Below are positions 6,603 through 10,887 of a DNA stretch of 10,887 bases, in pieces. The stretch spans positions 1 to 10,887 of the forward strand of contig JAIXYA010000312.1 in the NCBI GenBank assembly GCA_027490485.1, given 5' to 3'. Position 1 is the first letter of the stretch; each line of letters begins with the position of its first letter. A program made the translations under genes and the position numbers. Origin of the DNA: Comamonadaceae bacterium. Its GTDB lineage: Bacteria > Pseudomonadota > Gammaproteobacteria > Burkholderiales > Burkholderiaceae_C. The notes beneath the pieces were generated by a model, which did no database searches, was not told the DNA's origin, and saw only the letters and a program-made list of their open reading frames with translations.

Positions 6603-7985
6603 CTACTTTGCCATCAAACTTTCAATGTCAGCGACTTCCACCGGCACGTCCCGGGTGATCAGCTCACACCCGGTGGCGGTGACGATTGCGTCGTCCTCGA
6701 TGCGAATGCCGATGTGCCAAAACGCCTCGGGTACATCTTCTGACGGGCGTACATACAGGCCGGGCTCTAGGGTGAGCACCATGCCGGGGTGCAGCACCCT
6801 GCTGGGTCGGGCTTGCACCATGACACCTGTGAGCGGGTCAGCTTTGGCGGGGGCGGTGTTGGCAACGCCGGGTTCCACATAGCTGCCGCAGTCATGCACA
6901 TCCATGCCCAGCCAATGGCTGGTGCGGTGCATGTAAAAAGGAAAATAGGCTTTCTTTTCCAGCACATCGTCCACTGAGCTGTGCTTGGCTTGGGTCAGCA
7001 ACCCCAAGTCCAGCAAACCTTGGGACAAGACACGCAGCGCGGCTTCATGCGGGTCGTTGAAACGAGCACCTGTTTTGGTGGCTGCCGCAGACGCATGCTG
7101 TGCGGCCAGCACCACTTGGTACAGGTCTTTTTGTGGGCTGGAGAACTTGCCATTGGCGGGGAAGGTGCGGGTGATGTCCGAGGCATAGCCGTCCAATTCG
7201 CAACCCGCATCAATCAGCACCAACTCGCCATCGCGAACCGGCGCCACATCGGCGCGGTAATGCAGCACACAGGCGTTGGCACCCGCGGCGACGATGGAGG
7301 TGTAAGCGGGAAACTGCGAACCGTGCAGGCGGAATTCGTGTAGCAATTCGGCTTCCAAATGGTACTCACGCACATCTTGGCCGGCGCGCAACATACGGGC
7401 GCTGGTTTGCATGGCCCGCACATGGGCGTGGGCGCTGATACGGGCGGCGCGGCGCATGGTGTCTTGCTCATGGGCGTCTTTCACCAAGCGCATTTCATCC
7501 AGCAAGGTGCACAGGTCTTGTTGCGACGAGGGGCAGGACACGCCCATGCGCACCCGGGCACGCACCTGGGTTAACCAGCCGTCCACTTGCGCGGTCAATG
7601 CCTCATGGGTGGCAAACGGGAACCACACAGTAGTTTGGTTCTCCAGCAACTTGGGCAGTTCTTTGTTCAACTCGCCCACCGAATGCGCTTGGGTCACGCC
7701 CAAGACGGCGGGTGCAGCCTCAGGGCCCAAGCGGATGCCGTCCCAGATTTCACGTTCTAGGTCTTTAGGTTGGCAAAACAAAGTGCTGTGGCCGTTGGCC
7801 GCGATCACCAGGTAAGCATTGGGCTCGGTAAAACCCGTCAGATAGTAAAAGTAGCTGTCGTGGCGGTAAGGGAAATCGCTGTCGCGGTTGCGGGCGCGTT
7901 CAGGCGCGGTGGGGATGATGGCCACACCGCCATGGCCCAATTGGGCGGCCAATGCGGCGCGGCGTTGCGAATAGATAGAAGTCAT
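6603..7985 (-). CDS. pepP: Xaa-Pro aminopeptidase (aminopeptidase P)
   Basis: Dinuclear-manganese peptidase of family M24B that removes an N-terminal residue preceding proline; cytoplasmic. Residues 1-165 are the AMP-N domain (QRRAALAAQL, then DSDFPYRHDSYFYYLTGFTEP at 35-55, as in E. coli PepP). The rest is the pita-bread catalytic domain. The metal ligands are visible: Asp259 (LIDAG), Asp270 (YASDITRTFP), His357 (HRTSHWLGMDVHD), Glu407 (LTLEPGLY) and Glu430 (IRIEDD). The spacing between His357 and Glu407 is about 20 residues longer than in E. coli, because of an insert near residues 376-397. I chose the ATG at 7985 (460 residues) because MTSIYSQRRAAL aligns with the family N terminus; a TTG at 8024 would add 13 residues. 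No Shine-Dalgarno precedes 7985, but a TACAAT -10 sits 6 bases upstream, suggesting a leaderless mRNA. Confidence 0.95.
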   Translation of the reverse strand: MTSIYSQRRAALAAQLGHGGVAIIPTAPERARNRDSDFPYRHDSYFYYLTGFTEPNAYLVIAANGHSTLFCQPKDLEREIWDGIRLGPEAAPAVLGVTQAHSVGELNKELPKLLENQTTVWFPFATHEALTAQVDGWLTQVRARVRMGVSCPSSQQDLCTLLDEMRLVKDAHEQDTMRRAARISAHAHVRAMQTSARMLRAGQDVREYHLEAELLHEFRLHGSQFPAYTSIVAAGANACVLHYRADVAPVRDGELVLIDAGCELDGYASDITRTFPANGKFSSPQKDLYQVVLAAQHASAAATKTGARFNDPHEAALRVLSQGLLDLGLLTQAKHSSVDDVLEKKAYFPFYMHRTSHWLGMDVHDCGSYVEPGVANTAPAKADPLTGVMVQARPSRVLHPGMVLTLEPGLYVRPSEDVPEAFWHIGIRIEDDAIVTATGCELITRDVPVEVADIESLMAK

Positions 7986-7991
7986 GGCGGG

Positions 7992-8020
7992 ATTGTAGAA
8001 GTCGTGATCAGGTGCAATTG
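7992..8020 (-). promoter_or_regulatory. Probable leaderless promoter of pepP
   Basis: On the minus strand TACAAT (7997-7992, 5 of 6 consensus) ends 6 bases before the A of the pepP ATG at 7985, the usual distance to a transcription start. The hexamer 17 bases upstream is CAATTG, a poor -35. The shared control region suggests an activator or overlap with the divergent antitoxin promoter. Confidence 0.45.
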
Positions 8021-8030
8021 GCAAATTGCC
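8020..8030. promoter_or_regulatory. Candidate operator palindrome for the toxin-antitoxin module
   Basis: GGCAA, A, TTGCC is a perfect inverted repeat with one central base. It overlaps the -35 of the antitoxin promoter (8026-8031), where binding of the Phd antitoxin or the Phd-toxin complex would block transcription. Phd/YefM operators are typically short palindromes near the promoter; its use here is inferred. Confidence 0.4.
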
Positions 8031-8054
8031 TAAAGACCTTTAAAAGACTATATT
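8026..8054 (+). promoter_or_regulatory. Probable leaderless sigma70 promoter of the toxin-antitoxin module
   Basis: TTGCCT (8026-8031) and TATATT (8049-8054) are separated by exactly 17 bases. The -10 ends 6 bases before the ATG at 8061, so transcription should begin at or next to the start codon. No Shine-Dalgarno sequence lies upstream, consistent with a leaderless transcript. Confidence 0.65.
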
Positions 8055-8060
8055 CAGCCC

Positions 8061-8336
8061 ATGCATTACTCCACCCAAGTCAAACCCATCAGCTACCTGA
8101 AAACCCATGCGGCACAGGTGCTGGCGCAAATCACGGCCGACCGCGAGCCACTGGTCATCACCCAAAACGGCGAAGCACGTGCGGTGTTGCAGGACGTGGC
8201 CTCCTACGAGGAAACCCAGGACACCTTGGCGCTTCTAAAGCTGTTGGCCTTGGGCAACCAAGAAGTGGCCGAAGGAAAAACTAAACCACTGACCGAAGCG
8301 GTCAAGCGTTTGCGTGCCAAGCACCCCAAACCCTGA
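8061..8336 (+). CDS. Phd/YefM-family antitoxin
   Basis: Type II antitoxin: the N-terminal half folds as a DNA-binding dimer and the C-terminal half wraps the toxin. It has 91 residues. The N-terminal part fits the Phd/YefM pattern: VKPISYLKTHAAQVLAQITA (8-27), then REPLVITQNGEARAVLQDVASYEE (28-51). The second half (ETQDTLALLKLLALGNQEVAEG, then a basic tail with VKRLRAKHPKP) is the expected toxin-binding region. It lies 14 bases before the toxin gene on the same strand, in the usual antitoxin-first order. It probably represses its own promoter, through the palindrome at 8020-8030. The base composition resembles neighbouring genes, so a recent arrival is not evident. Confidence 0.92.
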   Translation: MHYSTQVKPISYLKTHAAQVLAQITADREPLVITQNGEARAVLQDVASYEETQDTLALLKLLALGNQEVAEGKTKPLTEAVKRLRAKHPKP

Positions 8337-8350
8337 GCCTGTGTGTAGCC

Positions 8351-8704
8351 ATGGCCACACGACCCGTCGTTTATGAAGTGGTGCTGACCCAAGGGGCGGA
8401 GCAAGACTTGGAGGCCCTCTTTGTCCACGTTGCCGAACACGACAGCGTGGCCAACGCCCACCGACTGCTTGACAACCTTATGGACGTGGCGCAGAGCTTG
8501 TCCAAGTTGCCCGAGCGAGGCAGCCGCCCTAAAGAGCTGTTGGCCGTGGGTATCCAACAGTACCGACAGGTGTTTTTCAAGCCCTACCGGGTGATTTACC
8601 GACTGCACGGCAAGCAAGCTGTAATTTACCTGATCGCCGACGGACGGCGAGACATGCCTGCATTGTTGACCCGCAGGCTATTGGGCCATGGCGTCGGCGG
8701 TTAG
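8351..8704 (+). CDS. RelE/ParE-family toxin
   Basis: Toxin partner of the antitoxin upstream, 117 residues. It has the RelE/ParE fold pattern: an opening strand VYEVVLTQGAEQDLEALFVH (7-26), a helical hairpin through residue 53, LPERGSRPKELLAVGIQQ (53-70), the strands YRQVFFKPYRVIYRLHGKQAVIYLIADGRRD (71-101), and a C-terminal helix with LLTRRLL. ParE toxins act on DNA gyrase while RelE toxins cleave mRNA on the ribosome. Pairing with Phd and the sequence style lean to ParE, but I cannot separate them by eye. No clear Shine-Dalgarno precedes the ATG, so translation may depend on the antitoxin gene 14 bases upstream. It ends 11 bases from the stop of the opposing murU, with no terminator in between, so the two transcripts probably overlap. 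Confidence 0.9.
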   Translation: MATRPVVYEVVLTQGAEQDLEALFVHVAEHDSVANAHRLLDNLMDVAQSLSKLPERGSRPKELLAVGIQQYRQVFFKPYRVIYRLHGKQAVIYLIADGRRDMPALLTRRLLGHGVGG

Positions 8705-8715
8705 TTGCCCCTGCT

Positions 8716-9537
8716 TCAGGCGTTCAACTGTGCCAAACGCTCTGGCGTGCCCACATCTACCCACAAGCCCTTATATATAGAGGCGCTGACCAAACCCTGG
8801 CCCATGGCGGCTCTGAGCATGGCCGCCAAGGGCGCTTTAACCCCGTCGGGGTTGCCGGAGGGAATGGGGCACCAATCAGCCTCAAAGAAAGCGCGTTTGT
8901 ACAGGGCGATGGTGCTGAAGGTGAAAAGCGTTTGAGCGGCAAAACCAGCGGGTGTGGAGCCATGAGCCTGATGGGGTTTTGGCAGATTGAGCGCCAAACC
9001 TTGCTCAGACATTCCAAAGTCGCCACTGGGGTTGTGTGCCGGGTTGGGCACCAGCCAAATGTGCGCCAAGCAGGTGCTGGCTTTAAAACGCTCATATGCC
9101 TCAGGCGAAAACCCAAACTCGGGCGCATAAATATCCCCTGCCGCCACCCAAAATACATCGGCCAGCATGGGCAAGGCCCGCACAATGCCACCTGCGGTTT
9201 CCAGTGCTTCGCCAGCCCCGCGACCCTCATGGGAATAGCGCAGTTGCAGTTTGTTGGCGGCCATGGAAGGCGGGACATGGCCCGGTTCAAGGTTCGGCGT
9301 GAAACGCATTCCCAAAGCAGGTTCAATCTGATCGCCCAGCCAACCGGTATTGATCACCACAGCGTTTACATCTGCCAATGCCAAAGCATTCAAGGGGTAC
9401 CAAAGCAAAGGCTTGCCCCGCACTTGCAGCAAAGGCTTGGGTGTGGTGTCGGTAAGAGGGCGCATGCGTTCGCCCCGCCCCGCTGCCAAGAGCATGGCTT
9501 GGGCAGGCTGGTTCAAGAAATTGGGGCGATGGGTCAT
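8716..9537 (-). CDS. murU: Sugar-phosphate nucleotidyltransferase, probably MurU (MurNAc-1-phosphate uridylyltransferase)
   Basis: MurU makes UDP-MurNAc from MurNAc-1-phosphate and UTP in the peptidoglycan recycling route that bypasses de novo synthesis and gives intrinsic fosfomycin tolerance. The nucleotidyltransferase signature AMLLAAGRGERMRPLTDTTPKP is at residues 14-35. GKPLLWYPLNALALADVN (41-58) and VINTGWLGDQIE (61-72) follow. A likely metal-binding Asp135 is in AAGDIYAPEF, and the C terminus carries GLWVDVGTPERLAQL (258-271). At 273 residues it is longer than Pseudomonas MurU (about 223), with extra sequence around residues 78-100 and 163-195. Substrate choice cannot be read from the sequence; glucose-1-phosphate or mannose-1-phosphate transferases are alternatives. 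The kinase AmgK, its usual neighbour, is absent from both flanks. The ATG at 9537 lacks a Shine-Dalgarno. Confidence 0.72.
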   Translation of the reverse strand: MTHRPNFLNQPAQAMLLAAGRGERMRPLTDTTPKPLLQVRGKPLLWYPLNALALADVNAVVINTGWLGDQIEPALGMRFTPNLEPGHVPPSMAANKLQLRYSHEGRGAGEALETAGGIVRALPMLADVFWVAAGDIYAPEFGFSPEAYERFKASTCLAHIWLVPNPAHNPSGDFGMSEQGLALNLPKPHQAHGSTPAGFAAQTLFTFSTIALYKRAFFEADWCPIPSGNPDGVKAPLAAMLRAAMGQGLVSASIYKGLWVDVGTPERLAQLNA

Positions 9538-9543
9538 GAAAGC

Positions 9544-9574
9544 AGTTTAGCTAGCTGCCCAGACTTGGATACAA
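9544..9574 (-). promoter_or_regulatory. Possible leaderless promoter of murU
   Basis: On the minus strand TAAACT (9549-9544, 4 of 6) ends 6 bases before the ATG at 9537. TTGTAT (9574-9569) lies 19 bases upstream of it, a long spacing. Weak, but the geometry repeats that at pepP and the antitoxin gene. Confidence 0.3.
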
Positions 9575-9590
9575 AAGATTTGGTTAAAAT
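9565..9590 (+). promoter_or_regulatory. Possible promoter of tkt
   Basis: TAAAAT (9585-9590, 5 of 6 consensus) is the best -10 candidate. TTGGAT (9565-9570) is only 14 bases upstream, shorter than usual, so the -35 is uncertain. The predicted leader is about 35 bases. It shares the 94-base gap with the divergent murU promoter. Confidence 0.4.
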
Positions 9591-9622
9591 CGCCGACCCC
9601 ACTAACTACCCCAAATAAGAAC

Positions 9623-9626
9623 GGAG
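9623..9626 (+). promoter_or_regulatory. Ribosome binding site of tkt
   Basis: GGAG lies 5 bases before the ATG at 9632. It supports this start over the internal in-frame ATG at 9650. Confidence 0.65.
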
Positions 9627-9631
9627 CCCCC

Positions 9632-10887
9632 ATGGCCAATCACCAACAAATGGCGAGTGCGATTCGCGCGCTGGCCATGGACGCTGTTCAGCAAGCCAAC
9701 TCCGGGCATCCCGGCGCGCCCATGGGCATGGCCGATATCGCCGTGGCTTTGTGGGGAGAGCACCTGAAACACAACCCTCAACATCCGCATTGGGCCGACC
9801 GCGACCGCTTTGTGCTGTCCAACGGCCACGGCTCCATGCTGATTTATGCCTTGCTGCACCTGACCGGCTACGACCTGCCGATGAGCGAGTTGAAAAACTT
9901 CCGCCAGTTGCACAGCAAAACCGCTGGCCACCCCGAAGTGGGCATCACCCCCGGTGTGGAAACCACCACCGGTCCCTTGGGCCAAGGCATCACCAATGCG
10001 GTGGGCATGGCGCTGGCCGAAAAACTCTTGGCCGCCGAGTTCAACCGCCCCAACCACAGCATCGTCGACCACCACACTTATGTGTTCATGGGTGACGGTT
10101 GCATGATGGAAGGCATCAGCCACGAGGCTTGCGCCTTGGCTGGCGCTTGGAAGTTGAACAAGCTCATCGCTTTGTATGACGACAACGGCATTTCCATCGA
10201 TGGCAAGGTCACGCCTTGGTTCATCGACGACACCCCCGCTCGCTTCAAGGCCTACGGCTGGAACGTCATCACGGTGGATGGCCACGATGTGCAAGCAGTC
10301 AGCCGCGCCATCGCTACCGCCAAACACAGCGCCGACAAGCCCACGCTGATCGCCTGCAAAACCCACATCGGCCAAGGCAGCCCCAACCGCGTGGACACCG
10401 CCAAAGCCCACGGCGAACCTTTGGGCTCAGATGAAATTGCCCTCACCCGCGCCGCGATTGGCTGGCACCATGCACCTTTCGTCGTGCCTGCAGAGGTGTA
10501 CGACGACTGGAGCGCCAAAGACAAGGGCCACAAGGCAGAAGAACACTGGAACCACCAATTCACCGCTTACGCCGCCGCCCACCCCGCTTTAGCTACCGAG
10601 TTCAAGCGTCGCATGGCCGGTGATTTGCCCCAGAATTTCCACCAAACTGTGGTGGATGCGGTGGTCGCAGCCAACACCAAGGCCGAAACCGTCGCCAGCC
10701 GCAAGGCCAGCCAATTGGCTTTGGAAGCTTTTACCGCCGCCATCCCCGAGATGCTCGGCGGCAGCGCCGACCTGACCGGATCCAATCTGACCAACACCAA
10801 GTCCACGCCCAATCTGCGCGTTGACTTGGCGGGCAACGTGGTGAAAGACGAGCATGGCCAGGGCGGACGCCACATCAACTACGGCGT
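9632..10887 (+). CDS. tkt: Transketolase, 3'-truncated by window edge
   Basis: Thiamine diphosphate enzyme that moves two-carbon ketol units between sugar phosphates in the pentose phosphate and Calvin pathways; cytoplasmic dimer. The frame is open from the ATG at 9632 to the window end, 418 codons of a family length near 665. The residues line up with E. coli TktA: His26 ([11 protein letters not shown]), His66 (LSNGHGSM), His100 ([20 protein letters not shown]), the cofactor motif GDGCMMEG (154-161) with metal ligands Asp155 and Asn185, and His260 (KAHGEPLG). The pyrimidine-binding domain begins near residue 350 with [12 protein letters not shown]. The frame runs out at GGRHINYG, just before the catalytic glutamate expected in the following VREFGM-type motif. 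It is divergent from murU. In many beta-proteobacteria tkt is followed by gapA; that cannot be seen here. Confidence 0.96.
   Translation, partial: MANHQQMASAIRALAMDAVQQANSGHPGAPMGMADIAVALWGEHLKHNPQHPHWADRDRFVLSNGHGSMLIYALLHLTGYDLPMSELKNFRQLHSKTAGHPEVGITPGVETTTGPLGQGITNAVGMALAEKLLAAEFNRPNHSIVDHHTYVFMGDGCMMEGISHEACALAGAWKLNKLIALYDDNGISIDGKVTPWFIDDTPARFKAYGWNVITVDGHDVQAVSRAIATAKHSADKPTLIACKTHIGQGSPNRVDTAKAHGEPLGSDEIALTRAAIGWHHAPFVVPAEVYDDWSAKDKGHKAEEHWNHQFTAYAAAHPALATEFKRRMAGDLPQNFHQTVVDAVVAANTKAETVASRKASQLALEAFTAAIPEMLGGSADLTGSNLTNTKSTPNLRVDLAGNVVKDEHGQGGRHINYG

Noticed and set aside
8932..9618. A 228-codon plus-strand frame reaching into the tkt leader
   Set aside because: It is antisense to the nucleotidyltransferase gene, with no recognisable motif and no ribosome site.
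9602..10411. A 269-codon minus-strand frame
   Set aside because: It is the antisense shadow of transketolase, whose catalytic residues all line up on the plus strand.

Overview
This 10.9 kb window looks like ordinary chromosome from a beta-proteobacterium of the order Burkholderiales, most likely the family Comamonadaceae. I infer that from moderately high GC content, the glutaryl-CoA dehydrogenase and hybrid MaeB sequences, a DUF4197 protein, a MurU-type recycling enzyme and the style of the coding regions. No rRNA, tRNA, CRISPR array, prophage or insertion sequence is visible, and no gene-free stretch exceeds 300 bases.

Layout. Plus strand, 1-2713: the 3' two thirds of glutaryl-CoA dehydrogenase (gcdH), then mnmA (tRNA 2-thiouridylase) only 9 bases later, then an exported DUF4197 protein with its own possible promoter. 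A strong bidirectional terminator (2726-2752) closes this block against the opposing genes. Minus strand, 8016-2774 in transcription order: pepP (Xaa-Pro aminopeptidase), a small outer-membrane beta-barrel protein, maeB (malic enzyme fused to a phosphotransacetylase-like domain), and a barstar-family protein with its own good sigma70-type promoter. Plus strand, 8061-8704: a two-gene type II toxin-antitoxin module (Phd/YefM antitoxin, RelE/ParE toxin). Minus strand, 8716-9537: a sugar-phosphate nucleotidyltransferase, probably MurU of cell-wall recycling. Plus strand, 9632 to the window end: the first two thirds of transketolase (tkt).

How the genes relate. Most are housekeeping metabolism: acyl-CoA oxidation, malate to pyruvate, pentose phosphate cycle, peptide turnover, tRNA modification and muramic acid salvage. 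They share no single pathway. The accessory elements are the toxin-antitoxin pair, which sits in opposite orientation between murU and pepP, and the barstar-like inhibitor, which has no visible ribonuclease partner here.

The most noteworthy signals are: the divergent pepP/antitoxin control region, where both genes have a -10 hexamer ending exactly 6 bases before the ATG and no Shine-Dalgarno sequence (leaderless transcripts on both sides), with a palindrome over the antitoxin -35; the orphan, extended barstar homologue that keeps the two key acidic residues; and several hairpins placed just before start codons. I saw no clear sign of a wholly new multi-gene system.
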